64,000 nt of DNA from Candidatus Woesearchaeota archaeon (GCA_018302985.1 JAGVZA010000003.1:1-64000); one strand, 5' to 3'; positions 53,791 through 63,223 are shown, counted from the first letter of the stretch. Translations and numbers: made by a program. Notes: generated by a model not told the origin, from the sequence alone.

Positions 53791-55533
53791 TTATTTATTC
53801 AAAATTCTACCAATCATAGAAGCATAAGCTGGACGTGTAATAAAGACACCTACAGTAACTCCAATGATAGTTGTGACTGCGAAACCACGCACTAATCCTG
53901 CGCCTGCTCCCCAAAGAGGAATCATTGCAGCAACTGTAGTCGCATAAGCAGCCATGATGATGAAGAACGCACGCTTGACTCTTTCTTTCCAACCTAACAT
54001 AGCTTCACCTTTCAATACTTCGTCAGTAATGACAATTTGATCGTTGACACCTGTACCTACAGCAGCAATAATACCTGCGATAGATGCTAAATCCATGCTC
54101 CATTGTAAAAGAGCAGCAGTACCTAAGGTTAAAACTACTTCACTTAAGGTTGTAATCATGATAGGAATAGTAATTTGTAATTTTCTATAGCGTAAATAAA
54201 TGACTAAAGTAACTGCAATGATAGCAATTGCTCCAACTATAAATGAATTCTTAATAAATTCTTTTCCTAGGACTGGGGAAATAGTATCTAACTTTTCAAT
54301 TTCAATTTTGACTGGCAAACTTCCTGTAATTAATACTGTCTGTAATTTATTCATTTGTTTTAATGCAGCATCATAAGCAGCTTGTTCTGTAGCACCATAT
54401 CCTGGACCGGAAATAGCGATTTGTGTTGTTTCTCTTCCTTGGAGGTCTGCACCAATTTGCAAGCTATCTACTAATTGATCATCCAAATGCAAGTCCAAAG
54501 GCTGACTTAAGTACCGACTGCCTACTTCTGAAGTGTTGATGGGTAAATTTCTTGTGATTTCTGCGTGACGTTTTGCAGAGGCTTCACTTAAAGTGATGAC
54601 GAACTCAAAAGTACATGCCCATTGCTCTTCTGCTAGTTGTTGACAAGGAGGACGAATACCTGAACATGAACCATCATTACGACAGACAAAAGGAATATCT
54701 CCTTCACCACCTCTAAAGACAATATCATTTCCTATTTTTGCTTCGAATTTTCCTTGCTGACCTATTAATTCTCTTACTTCTTCTCTGGTTGCACCAGCAA
54801 TTTCGATAACGATGAATTTATTTCCTTCCAGATCTGACGCAGGACGCATCTTCAAGTCTGCTAGACCATAGACATTCAAGCGATTACTTAAGACAGCAAT
54901 CATATCTTGCAATTGACGATCATCGATAGTTGTACTGTTATCAGCAACTGGACGAATAATAACACGACTGCCACCTTGTAATTCTAAACCTTTGTTGATA
55001 TTAGTTTTTTGTGCAGCTCTTACTGTGATATCTGGAGCATGTGTGACTAGTGCAGCATATTCTCCTTTATTAGTTTGAATGACTAAGGTTTCTTTTTTGA
55101 CTAATTCTTTGGTGAATGTTTGGATTTCTTCATCTGTTGTGACTGCCTTTCCATTTACAGATTGGATGAGCATATCTTTTTTCAATGAGGCATTGCCTTG
55201 GACATCAACTACAGTTAAATTTACAGTAACAAATCCAGGATTTCCTAAGAATGTATGCTTAATTATTCCTTGATCTGTTTGAAAATCAACAGTTACTTCT
55301 TTTAAGTCTAATTGATTGATAGCTTTTTGATAATCACTTAGTGTTTTTATAGGTTGTCTGTTTATGGAGAGGATAATTTCTCCAGCACTTATTCCTGTTT
55401 GTCCAATTTCAGATCCTTCTCTGACACTTCTGACTTCAATGCCTGAAGCCCAAGGAGCAGGATTAATAGCAAGCAATGCTAAGAAGAGCGCGATAATTAA
55501 AATCCATACTCTTGTTGTTAAGAGTTTAGCCAT
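53791..55533 (-). CDS. secD: protein translocase subunit SecD, with N-terminal PDZ-like region
   Basis: SecD works with SecF at the outer end of the Sec channel to pull exported proteins across using the proton/ion gradient. GLELQGGSRV (182-191), the periplasmic P1-like domain, and the RND-type TM core with ISPVLGKEFIKNS and AAVGTGVNDQIVITDE are all present. At 580 residues it is long because residues about 31-165 hold two PDZ-like segments (VREGSEIGQTGISAGEIILSI and a second starting VQGNASLKKDMLIQSVNG). The first 8 bases overlap the end of secF (upstream). Confidence 0.9.
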   Translation of the reverse strand: MAKLLTTRVWILIIALFLALLAINPAPWASGIEVRSVREGSEIGQTGISAGEIILSINRQPIKTLSDYQKAINQLDLKEVTVDFQTDQGIIKHTFLGNPGFVTVNLTVVDVQGNASLKKDMLIQSVNGKAVTTDEEIQTFTKELVKKETLVIQTNKGEYAALVTHAPDITVRAAQKTNINKGLELQGGSRVIIRPVADNSTTIDDRQLQDMIAVLSNRLNVYGLADLKMRPASDLEGNKFIVIEIAGATREEVRELIGQQGKFEAKIGNDIVFRGGEGDIPFVCRNDGSCSGIRPPCQQLAEEQWACTFEFVITLSEASAKRHAEITRNLPINTSEVGSRYLSQPLDLHLDDQLVDSLQIGADLQGRETTQIAISGPGYGATEQAAYDAALKQMNKLQTVLITGSLPVKIEIEKLDTISPVLGKEFIKNSFIVGAIAIIAVTLVIYLRYRKLQITIPIMITTLSEVVLTLGTAALLQWSMDLASIAGIIAAVGTGVNDQIVITDEVLKGEAMLGWKERVKRAFFIIMAAYATTVAAMIPLWGAGAGLVRGFAVTTIIGVTVGVFITRPAYASMIGRILNK

Positions 55534-56422
55534 GGTATTGTTTTGCTCCTTCTTTTTGCTTCATTTTTATAATAGTGATTGGCGCGTTTAACATGTAGGT
55601 GACAATTACATCAACACATAAGCCTACTGCCAGGATAATAAATATTTCCTGCAAGACTACTGATGTTGTTGTGAGATATCCTGCGAATACAGCTACAATA
55701 GCTGTGACTGTCATAGTAAGACCTGTAACAATAGCACTTAATACTCTATCCATTAAATCTCCTTGTTTTTGTTTCATGGCACGAGATGCTAATAACATAT
55801 CAGAATCAACACTGTATCCAATTAATAACAAGAATGCTGCAAGTCCTGCAGTGGAAATTTTAACTCCTAAGAGATCAATAATAGCCAAGGTAACCATAAT
55901 ATCAATGATAATAGAAGCAACAGTTGCGATAGCAGGAACGAATGAACGGAATGCAATGAAGACTACAATAGCAATTAATACAAATGAGATAAGCAACGCG
56001 CGAATCATCTGCTGATAGAAAGATGCTCCCAGAGCTGAACCGACTACTTCAATAGATAAATTATCATCATTTAAAGTGAAACCTAATTCTCTTTCTACTA
56101 CTTGTCTAAATGCTTGCTCATCTGTTTGAGCAATTTCAATTAAAATACCTGTTTGTTGTTCTGTACCAAATTCTGTTAAGAGACGAACATCTGCATCCTC
56201 AAATTGCTGCTCTAATTTTTCTTGGAGCTGCACAATATCTACAGGTTTGTCTGTGATTACAGTAGCAGAGATGCCCCCCTTGAGAGAAACATCTTTGTCC
56301 ATAATGTCTCCATGAGTATTGTAAAAAGAAATTAAGGTGATTAAAGCAAATACGATTAAAATTGCAGGCGCTATAAAGAACTTTTTATGATGTTTTTCAT
56401 AGAGGTGCTTGATACGTTGCAT
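55526..56422 (-). CDS. secF: protein translocase subunit SecF
   Basis: 298 residues, six TM helices with the SecF hallmarks: MDKDVSLKGGISATV at the D1 motif, a P4 domain, and the GYSVDSDMLLASR segment of TM4. The pair secF-secD in this order (secF first) is common in Archaea. ATG 56422 is about 26 bases from the GTTTTTAAAG box at 56442-56454. Needed for efficient export of the many surface proteins here. Confidence 0.92.
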   Translation of the reverse strand: MQRIKHLYEKHHKKFFIAPAILIVFALITLISFYNTHGDIMDKDVSLKGGISATVITDKPVDIVQLQEKLEQQFEDADVRLLTEFGTEQQTGILIEIAQTDEQAFRQVVERELGFTLNDDNLSIEVVGSALGASFYQQMIRALLISFVLIAIVVFIAFRSFVPAIATVASIIIDIMVTLAIIDLLGVKISTAGLAAFLLLIGYSVDSDMLLASRAMKQKQGDLMDRVLSAIVTGLTMTVTAIVAVFAGYLTTTSVVLQEIFIILAVGLCVDVIVTYMLNAPITIIKMKQKEGAKQYHG

Positions 56423-56441
56423 GATCGCTTTTCGTTTTTGA

Positions 56442-56454
56442 GGCTTTAAAAACT
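56442..56454 (-). promoter_or_regulatory. TATA box of secF-secD
   Basis: AGTTTTTAAAGCC read on the minus strand is centred about 26 bases before ATG 56422, the usual leaderless spacing. Confidence 0.5.
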
Positions 56455-56485
56455 TTAGGCTTTTCTTTTTTGAGGCAAGAGTAAC

Positions 56486-56495
56486 CTTTATATAG
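56486..56495 (+). promoter_or_regulatory. TATA box and downstream Shine-Dalgarno of large surface protein gene
   Basis: CTTTATATAG is followed by GAGGTG at 56521-56526, 4 bases before ATG 56531. A short leader of about 14 bases carrying the GAGGTG is expected, unlike the leaderless genes nearby. Confidence 0.55.
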
Positions 56496-56530
56496 GTTTT
56501 AGCCTTCTTTTTTCTTAAAAGAGGTGTTGT

Positions 56531-59131
56531 ATGCGCTATAAGAAGATTTCTCGCTCGTCAAATCAATCGTGGGGACTACTCTTCGGAGTTGTAGTTTCTA
56601 TCACTGTCATCTCTTTATTAGTCTTAATTTTAATGGGCATGGGCATTACTGGTTTTGTTGTTGTCAACCCTATACCTCCTACTTCAGTTAATCTTACTCT
56701 TACTGATTCTTCTTACCCTACACAGAGCTCTGTTCTTGGAACTTTTTCTGCGCAATTTGATGGACCTGTAGACCAACAAACTGACTACTATGCAACTCTT
56801 AACAATGAACGCTATTCTCTACGTCTGACTCAAGCGCTTACTAACCAAAATATTTCTTACTTAATTTCTTCTACAGCACCAGAAGTAGAGAGCACTGCCT
56901 CATCAACTACGCTCTTGTTTCCAGGAAGAAGTACCCAACACTTTACTCTACGATTGCCAAGATCTGTCACTATTCAAAACTTGAACTTAAATATTCACGG
57001 CCTTGAGGAACAGGGATCTTATCCTTCTTTCTTGAAAATGGATGCTAATCGCGATGGACAATTTGAATGGGAATATCTAGGAATATTTGCAGACTTTAAT
57101 GAGACTTTCACTTTGCCTGTTGGATTACAAGAACAGCAAGAAAATAGCGCAGATATTACTGAACAACCAGCATACTATTGCGAACTTATGGACTTGCCTC
57201 GAGGCAAAGACTTTTTAGTTTCTGCAAAGTATCTTCCTTTACAATCTTCATCTGCAGCTGATTTAGAAATTGCTCTTTTCTCTGTTAGCGGCAGTGGATC
57301 TACTCTTACAGGCGTTGGAGGTACTGATGTTTGTGACTTAGAAGAATTTACAGCATCTACTGCAGAATATCGCGACTGCCATTTGACTTTAGATTATCCA
57401 GTGCAAGGCAATCATCTTGTCTGCGTCCATAATGCAGGCTTGAATCTTCCCGCAGCTACTTACTATGAGTTATCACGCGATGGAGATCAAAATTCTGGTT
57501 ATCGTTGTGGAGCTATAAGCAATGGACGCGCGACCTGTGCTTCACAACAAGGAGACTTCTTTATCAAACTCCAAAATGGTATTTATGACGGAGAACTTTC
57601 TCGTCAAGTTTCACTTTTAGAAGGCGGACCAGAAACTTTATTACGACAGAAGTTAAATGAACAATTACGCACGTGCACTGCTTATGGTAATTTTTGTTAT
57701 CTCACTTTAGACTTCATGAGTGAAACCCAAGGCGCTATCTATTTGGACAACTTAGATATCACTTATAGTGATCAAGGAACTTTAGTGCATGAACGCAACT
57801 TCTATACTCTGTCTTCTTCTACAGGAGCACTTACTCACCTAGCTGGTGTTGATCTTACCACTTCTAATTATACTTTGACTCTTCCTTTGGAACTCTTAGA
57901 TATTCTTACTCCTAATCTAACTGCTACTCAAACTAGCCGCAATTATACTTTGACTGTTGGTCTTACTCCTGGACCTTCGACAAGCACGTCACTAACTGTA
58001 ACTTCTAGCAATGCTACTACAACTTCTTATACTGGAAACTTTACGCAAGATATTGTTTTCTATCAAGAACTCTTTACTGATTTACTCGCAGAACATGAAC
58101 TACTTTTAACTGTGGGCGGTTTCAAGACTAAGATAGAATCTACCTTACAATCTTTATCTAGATATGTTTCTTTAAGCACTAGCACAAGCAACACCACTAA
58201 CACTTCTTTAGCACAACTTGAAGATGAGATTATGGATTCTCTTGACTCTTTACCTCAATATGTTGCTTCGGTTGGCAGTGTTTCTTTCACTCCTTCAGCA
58301 AGCACTAGTGATTTCAAAGATGAATATATCTATCCTTCACAAAAAACTGATGCCAATAAACAACGCTTAGCTTATTTACAACAACAATATGCACCTGAGA
58401 TTACTGCAACTGCTGTAGAAGTCGTTGACTTTACTAAACATTCTACTCTCTTTACTGTTGTTCAACATAGCACTTCAGCATTGAGCGGCGCTGGCAAGAT
58501 GATTACCATTTTCCCTGCTTCTTTTGCTTCCAGTTTAAGCGCTGTTTCCTTTACTGAAGATCCAACTACAACTCTTAGCACGAGTCCTTTGACTGTCAGC
58601 TGGAATGCAGCAGACTTACCTGCCACTATGACTTATGTGGTTAAAGGCAATTTACTTTCTGCTAGCGAAGACCTTAGAGTTCTTTTTGTACCGGAGACTA
58701 TACCTCAACAAACTGAACAACCTAGAACTACTTGCGGCGATGGAGTTTGCAGCGTCTTGGTAAGTGATGGACAGAAAATTGCTCTTGAAGACTCTGACAG
58801 TTGCCCTGCAGATTGTGGCGGCACTGGTGATGTACCTTGGACATGGATTATTGTTTTCTTAGTTATTGCTATAGTTGCATATTATTATTTTGGCGGCATG
58901 TACAAAGGACCAGGCAATTTCCAAGAAGTCTTACAACGCATGAAGAAAAGCAGAAGCACTACATCTTCTCCTAAATTGTTTACTTCTTCCAACGATGAAA
59001 CTAATTTACGAACTTATGTCCAGAATGCACTTAAGAAAGGCGCAACTAAGGAAGCAATTACCTCTACTTTATTATCTAGAGGATGGACTAAGCAACAAGT
59101 TGATGCCATAGTAAAACAAGTCAAACCATGA
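56531..59131 (+). CDS. large membrane-anchored surface protein with Cys-rich juxtamembrane motif
   Basis: 866 residues. An N-terminal membrane helix (about 13-40) precedes a long Ser/Thr-rich beta ectodomain with many Asn-X-Ser/Thr sequons. At 735-763 a Cys module (TCGDGVCSVLV then DSDSCPADCGG) sits just before a C-terminal TM helix (about 770-790). The cytoplasmic tail of about 75 residues ends in a small helical domain (RTYVQNALKKGATKEAITS...) of UBA-like appearance. The next gene starts within its stop codon (ATGA), so the two surface genes are translated together. Not a recognised S-layer family. Confidence 0.82.
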   Translation: MRYKKISRSSNQSWGLLFGVVVSITVISLLVLILMGMGITGFVVVNPIPPTSVNLTLTDSSYPTQSSVLGTFSAQFDGPVDQQTDYYATLNNERYSLRLTQALTNQNISYLISSTAPEVESTASSTTLLFPGRSTQHFTLRLPRSVTIQNLNLNIHGLEEQGSYPSFLKMDANRDGQFEWEYLGIFADFNETFTLPVGLQEQQENSADITEQPAYYCELMDLPRGKDFLVSAKYLPLQSSSAADLEIALFSVSGSGSTLTGVGGTDVCDLEEFTASTAEYRDCHLTLDYPVQGNHLVCVHNAGLNLPAATYYELSRDGDQNSGYRCGAISNGRATCASQQGDFFIKLQNGIYDGELSRQVSLLEGGPETLLRQKLNEQLRTCTAYGNFCYLTLDFMSETQGAIYLDNLDITYSDQGTLVHERNFYTLSSSTGALTHLAGVDLTTSNYTLTLPLELLDILTPNLTATQTSRNYTLTVGLTPGPSTSTSLTVTSSNATTTSYTGNFTQDIVFYQELFTDLLAEHELLLTVGGFKTKIESTLQSLSRYVSLSTSTSNTTNTSLAQLEDEIMDSLDSLPQYVASVGSVSFTPSASTSDFKDEYIYPSQKTDANKQRLAYLQQQYAPEITATAVEVVDFTKHSTLFTVVQHSTSALSGAGKMITIFPASFASSLSAVSFTEDPTTTLSTSPLTVSWNAADLPATMTYVVKGNLLSASEDLRVLFVPETIPQQTEQPRTTCGDGVCSVLVSDGQKIALEDSDSCPADCGGTGDVPWTWIIVFLVIAIVAYYYFGGMYKGPGNFQEVLQRMKKSRSTTSSPKLFTSSNDETNLRTYVQNALKKGATKEAITSTLLSRGWTKQQVDAIVKQVKP

Positions 59132-60285
59132 AGCAGTGGCTCTTTCTCTTATTTCTTTTGTTTGTACCTTTTGTAGTAGCAGATCCTTGCCAAGAAAATC
59201 AAGAACGTCAATGTGGTACTACAGATATTGGAGCATGCACTTATGGTATTCAAATTTGCCAAGGGGGACAATGGAGTGTTTGCTTTGGAAATATAGATCC
59301 TGGTGTTGAATCTTGTGACAATGGACAAGATGAGGATTGTGATGGGCAAGTTGATGAAGATTGTTTCTGTGTAGCTGAGACTGTTAGGGATTGCACCGGC
59401 AATACCCAAGGCATTTGTCGACCAGGTTCTCAAACTTGCATTAATGGAACTCAATGGGGCACTTGTTTTAATCAAACTTTTCCTTTAGCTAATGACTTAT
59501 GCAATAATAGTTTAGATGATGACTGCGATGGACAAGTGGATGAAGGATGTCAAGTACAACAACAAAATCAAACACCACAGACAGGTACTTGCTTTAACAA
59601 TGTACAAGATGGCGATGAAACTGGTATTGATTGCGGTGGAAGCTGTCACGTATGCACTTTTTGCAACGATAGCATCTTGAATCAAGGTGAATATAAAACT
59701 GCTGTAGATTTAGGTAATGGAACTCTCTCTGATTGTGGCGGACCAAACTGCCCTAGCTGCCCGACATGTTCTGACAAAATAAAAAATCAAAATGAAACTG
59801 GTATAGACTGCGGAGGTCCCTGCCAAACTTGCCAACAAACTTCTCCAGATCCTGACGAAGATCAAGACGGACTCAATTTATCTGTTGAATTACAGAAAGG
59901 TACTGATCCTTTATTGAAAGATACTGATAAAGATGGCATTAATGACAAACAAGATCGCACACCTTTATGTCCTAATACAATATGTGATAGTGCTTATGGT
60001 GAAGACGAAGACAGTTGTCCTGAAGATTGTGTAGCAGAAGGCTCTTCTCTGGGAATTGTGCTTTTAATTTTCTTTATCCTTCTTTTAACTGTTGGTGGTT
60101 ATTTGTACTATCAATTCAAAAAGAGTGGTAAGCTATTATCAACATCAATGACTAAAAAGGAAGCATCACAACCTGTCTATATTGATAAAAATTTATTACA
60201 GCAGTCCTCTAACAAAGAGCAACAAAGTAAAGTTGATACTGAGATAGAGCAGTCTTTGAAGAAGGCTGAGAAATATTTTAAATAA
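59128..60285 (+). CDS. Cys-rich surface protein with MopE-type and calcium-binding repeats
   Basis: 385 residues: signal peptide 1-18; two MopE-like metal-binding repeats, CDNGQDEDCDGQVDEDC (63-79) and CNNSLDDDCDGQVDEGC (125-141); two ETGIDCGGxCxxC modules (about 164-176 and 223-235); two acidic calcium-binding-like loops (DPDEDQDGLN, DTDKDGIND); a CPNTIC...DSCPEDC module; then a TM helix (about 308-328) and a basic/Gln-rich tail. The ectodomain resembles thrombospondin-type-3 and MopE proteins. Overlaps the upstream surface gene (ATGA). Function in adhesion or metal binding is inferred only. Confidence 0.84.
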   Translation: MKQWLFLLFLLFVPFVVADPCQENQERQCGTTDIGACTYGIQICQGGQWSVCFGNIDPGVESCDNGQDEDCDGQVDEDCFCVAETVRDCTGNTQGICRPGSQTCINGTQWGTCFNQTFPLANDLCNNSLDDDCDGQVDEGCQVQQQNQTPQTGTCFNNVQDGDETGIDCGGSCHVCTFCNDSILNQGEYKTAVDLGNGTLSDCGGPNCPSCPTCSDKIKNQNETGIDCGGPCQTCQQTSPDPDEDQDGLNLSVELQKGTDPLLKDTDKDGINDKQDRTPLCPNTICDSAYGEDEDSCPEDCVAEGSSLGIVLLIFFILLLTVGGYLYYQFKKSGKLLSTSMTKKEASQPVYIDKNLLQQSSNKEQQSKVDTEIEQSLKKAEKYFK

Positions 60286-60299
60286 TTAATGTAGTTTGA

Positions 60300-61349
60300 C
60301 TATAATTCTTTGAGAAAAACCTCTAAGCCACCAATATTTTCTTGAACTCTTATCATCTCCCTCTCAGCTGCTCTTCTTATTCCAGCAATCTTCTCTTCAA
60401 TTGATTTCTTACTAAATCCTACTTTTGCTAGTGATTTTCTAAAATCTTCTCCAACCAAACTAATGCTTTTATTTGGATCAATAGGTCCATCTTTAAGTGC
60501 TTCAATCTTTTTTAACTGTGAACCCCAGTTATTCAATGCTTCTCCATATAATCTAACTCTTTTTGGACTATCTGCTTTAACTATTATAGACTCTTCTATT
60601 TCTTGTTGATAATCTTCTTCAACTCGTATCATTCTTCTTATTCTTATTTTATACCATTGTTCTTCATTACTTGCTGATCTAAAATTTTTTGCTCCGAGAA
60701 ACATCCCTCCACAATCAGAATGATTAGATCCAAAAAGACTTCCGCCAAGTTTTAACAAATGTGCTAAGGGAGAATCTTTTCTATTTTCATCTTTAGTGTA
60801 CCAAATAGAAATTTTGTCTGTAGCATATGCTCGTGCATGTTCTTTCAAATAGCGTTTCGCACGTTCTTCTCCACCCAAGAATGGAATCGTTTGCGGATGT
60901 TTAAGTGCTTGATCAAGAGGAATTCCGCAAAATGGTGCTGCTGCAAGAACAGCATGATCAACCACCCAGACAATACGATTGCCTTCTGCATCTGTTAATC
61001 CATCTCGGTCAACTAACCCTTGAAATTCCTTTTGGGAAAGATGAGCTGCAGATCCATAGATACTTTGTTTACTTAGACTGTTTTTTTTCTTTATGGCTTT
61101 TGGGGTTGCTACTGATGTAGGGACATGTGCATACACAACTATTTTATTACCTTGTTTCGTCTTGCCAGTTGCTTTAATACTTGGTGTAATAAACTCTATA
61201 TGCTCACAATGCCAATCTTGACCATTAATGCGAACATCTACTAATTGAGGCATGAATAAGGGCTGGTAGCCAGCTGCTTGACATTTTTCGAGAGATTTAT
61301 CTGCTTCTTCATGATAAAATTCCTTAGTGTCTTGTAATCTAATTGTCAT
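60300..61349 (-). CDS. unknown protein, last gene of a four-gene operon
   Basis: 349 residues, soluble, with no signal peptide or membrane helix. No family recognised. The N-terminal third has a beta-rich pattern (MPQLVDVRINGQDWHCEH), the centre is charged and contains Cys and His (GSNHSDCGGMFLG), and the C-terminus is a long basic/acidic helical stretch (KKSIEEKIAGIRRAAERE). The ATG overlaps the TGA of the upstream gene. It starts MTIRL, like the MT- starts of the other three genes. Confidence 0.65.
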   Translation of the reverse strand: MTIRLQDTKEFYHEEADKSLEKCQAAGYQPLFMPQLVDVRINGQDWHCEHIEFITPSIKATGKTKQGNKIVVYAHVPTSVATPKAIKKKNSLSKQSIYGSAAHLSQKEFQGLVDRDGLTDAEGNRIVWVVDHAVLAAAPFCGIPLDQALKHPQTIPFLGGEERAKRYLKEHARAYATDKISIWYTKDENRKDSPLAHLLKLGGSLFGSNHSDCGGMFLGAKNFRSASNEEQWYKIRIRRMIRVEEDYQQEIEESIIVKADSPKRVRLYGEALNNWGSQLKKIEALKDGPIDPNKSISLVGEDFRKSLAKVGFSKKSIEEKIAGIRRAAEREMIRVQENIGGLEVFLKEL

Positions 61350-62170
61350 TGTTTTTTCTCTTTTGTAGTAGCATAACCTATATTACCATCCTTAAAACTA
61401 AGCCTGTTGAAACTACCATATTCATATCCTTCGACTCCTAATGTATAAGTTTCATGTACTACTACACCTAAAGAATGTACAGTCCAATACTCAAGACTTT
61501 TACTATAAGTTCTTTCTACAATTTGTGCTAAAACTTCCGCGCCAGAAACACCGAAAGAGGCTATCATAAAACCATCATCAACGACTTCTTCTGCGCTTAA
61601 CCTACGACTCTCGCTTACTGTATGATAATTATCTCTTCCCCCAGGATGCCATGTCATAAAGTAATTGTGCCTTTCTACTCTTGTAAGGGCGTCCCAAGGT
61701 GTAAATCTGACACTTCTATCTGGACTAAATGTTACTCTCTTCTCTTCTTTACCACCTTTTAATTTTTCTTGAAGTTGTTCAACATGTAAATCTACTCTTT
61801 TATTTTTTTGCCATCTATTTTCTGAATCTTTAAATTCATAAAATGCATCTACTTCACGATCATGCACTACAAATATTCCTTTGTCTCTAACAAATAAGTT
61901 ATGTTGAAAAACCCATTGTCCTCCACTTTCAGCAAATCTTGATCTAAAACTTCTAGCTTCTTTGCTAAATCTTATATTTTCTCTTTCTTTTTTATCATAA
62001 GGATATTCTGGAAAATTTTCAGGAGTTATAACTCTGGCTGCATAAGGGATAAGCTCATCGCCAACATATACTTCAAGACCTTGATCTAATATTTGTCGAC
62101 CTACTTCTTTATAGAATCCTGGACCAAAAATTCTTTGATTTTCTTTTGTTGCAGATTCTTCGTTAGTCAT
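61346..62170 (-). CDS. unknown protein, third gene of the operon
   Basis: 274 residues, soluble, no recognised family. Mixed alpha/beta with a central block (NLFVRDKGIFVVHDREVDAF) and a late aromatic/His-rich stretch (VERHNYFMTWHPGG) that could be a binding site. AAGAAGT 6-7 bases before ATG 62170 is a ribosome-binding site. Ends in a 4-base overlap with the next gene. Confidence 0.65.
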   Translation of the reverse strand: MTNEESATKENQRIFGPGFYKEVGRQILDQGLEVYVGDELIPYAARVITPENFPEYPYDKKERENIRFSKEARSFRSRFAESGGQWVFQHNLFVRDKGIFVVHDREVDAFYEFKDSENRWQKNKRVDLHVEQLQEKLKGGKEEKRVTFSPDRSVRFTPWDALTRVERHNYFMTWHPGGRDNYHTVSESRRLSAEEVVDDGFMIASFGVSGAEVLAQIVERTYSKSLEYWTVHSLGVVVHETYTLGVEGYEYGSFNRLSFKDGNIGYATTKEKKQ

Positions 62171-62181
62171 TGTTTTACTTC

Positions 62182-62499
62182 TTAGTATCGGTAATCTATT
62201 CCAAGATGCCTTAACATATCTGCATTAAATGGATCTTTTTTTAGATGTTCTGGTACATATGCATACACTACCTGTCTTGCATCATGGCGAGTAGCTCTCT
62301 CTGATTGTGCTTCTTGCATTACAGGATGTATTCCTTCTAGAATATCATGACATGCTGTTGTACTCACAGATCCCTGACGAATTCCTCTTATTAAAGAATC
62401 TATGGTTCTTGTGCGATCTACAACCTCAAATCTGTTACTTGATCTAAAAGTCTCTTTGACTCTTTGTAATTTTTCAAGCGTTTTTTCATAGACTGTCAT
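62182..62499 (-). CDS. small unknown protein, second gene of the operon
   Basis: 105 residues, basic and helical, with no recognised domain (QRVKETFRSSNRFEVVDRTR; ATRHDARQVVYAYVPEH). The start is set by a strong Shine-Dalgarno AAAAGGAG (62509-62516) whose leader is nearly identical to that of the first gene of the operon. The gap to the next gene is 11 bases. Confidence 0.62.
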   Translation of the reverse strand: MTVYEKTLEKLQRVKETFRSSNRFEVVDRTRTIDSLIRGIRQGSVSTTACHDILEGIHPVMQEAQSERATRHDARQVVYAYVPEHLKKDPFNADMLRHLGIDYRY

Positions 62500-62516
62500 T
62501 GTTGTTATCTCCTTTT
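62497..62516 (-). repeat. repeated Shine-Dalgarno leader, copy 2
   Basis: Read on the minus strand it matches AAAGGAGATRACAACAATG, almost base for base the same as the leader at 63205-63223 of the first gene. The sequence includes the ribosome-binding site, spacer and start codon. A recent duplication of the leader, or a selected translation element, would explain it. Confidence 0.6.
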
Positions 62517-62520
62517 CTGA

Positions 62521-63207
62521 TTAAGCTGCCTGCATTACAGAAGCTAAATTTCTCCATAATGCATGGTTCTCATTGGAAAGTGCAGTGTATTGTTTTTCAC
62601 TCATCTTTCTCTCAGCAATTTTTTGTGCTAGTTGATAGAGTCCAGTAGTTTTTTCCTTCTGACCTCTAGATCTCATTTCCTCACTTGCCTGCATTAATTT
62701 TTGATAAAGAGAGTCATTATCTGGAAGACCTCTGAAATTCGTCCAAGTGTTATGATTGAAGAATTTGTCTGCTACATTCATACCTACTATTTCTTGTACA
62801 TGACTGCGACTATAACTCCAAGACTCATTGCCTATTAATTTCTGGCCTTCTGGTAATTGTGCGTTGATAGCATCTAATGTTCGTGCTGCATCCATCACTT
62901 GCTGGCTCGTGCTTCGTGCAACCAAGTCCATTCTGTCTCTTATTGAACTATAGGTACTTATCAATTGTCTAACCTGCATTACTACAGGTGCATGTCTTTC
63001 TCCATATTGTGGGATCATTCTTTCTTTGAATAATCTCTCTTTTTCCTCTGCAGAAAAACCAGAAAAATCTACACCTGCGCCGTCTTGTTTTTTTGGCATA
63101 TCCCAGAAAGGGTTCTGTTCATACATTGCAAGAGCAGTATATAATTGTCTAATCTTACCGACTACTACTTCTCTTGTTTTACTTTCAGATGTTGTGTGTG
63201 TTGTCAT
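62521..63207 (-). CDS. unknown protein, first gene of a four-gene operon
   Basis: About 228 residues, soluble, largely helical, no recognised domain (AVGKIRQ-type Arg/Lys helices; VDFSGFSAEEKERLFKERM; RKMSEKQYTALSNENHALW). The open frame begins at ATG 63216, but that ATG is directly behind AAAGGAG with no spacer. By comparison with the copy of the same leader at 62497-62516, the start is ATG 63207, 9 bases after AAAGGAG. A GTTTTATATTAAA TATA box (63264-63276) is upstream. The ORF is well supported, but the function is unknown. Confidence 0.65.
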   Translation of the reverse strand: MTTHTTSESKTREVVVGKIRQLYTALAMYEQNPFWDMPKKQDGAGVDFSGFSAEEKERLFKERMIPQYGERHAPVVMQVRQLISTYSSIRDRMDLVARSTSQQVMDAARTLDAINAQLPEGQKLIGNESWSYSRSHVQEIVGMNVADKFFNHNTWTNFRGLPDNDSLYQKLMQASEEMRSRGQKEKTTGLYQLAQKIAERKMSEKQYTALSNENHALWRNLASVMQAA

Positions 63208-63223
63208 TGTTGTCATCTCCTTT
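63205..63223 (-). repeat. repeated Shine-Dalgarno leader, copy 1, and start choice
   Basis: AAAGGAGATGACAACAATG, matching the leader of the second gene of the operon at 62497-62516 except at one base. The match decides the start codon of the first gene (63207). Confidence 0.6.

Noticed and set aside
55599..56015. 138-residue open frame opposite secF
   Set aside because: Antisense shadow of a conserved gene, no promoter or known motif.
59149..59475. 108-residue open frame opposite the Cys-rich surface gene
   Set aside because: Antisense shadow; the plus-strand gene has a signal peptide and clear repeats.
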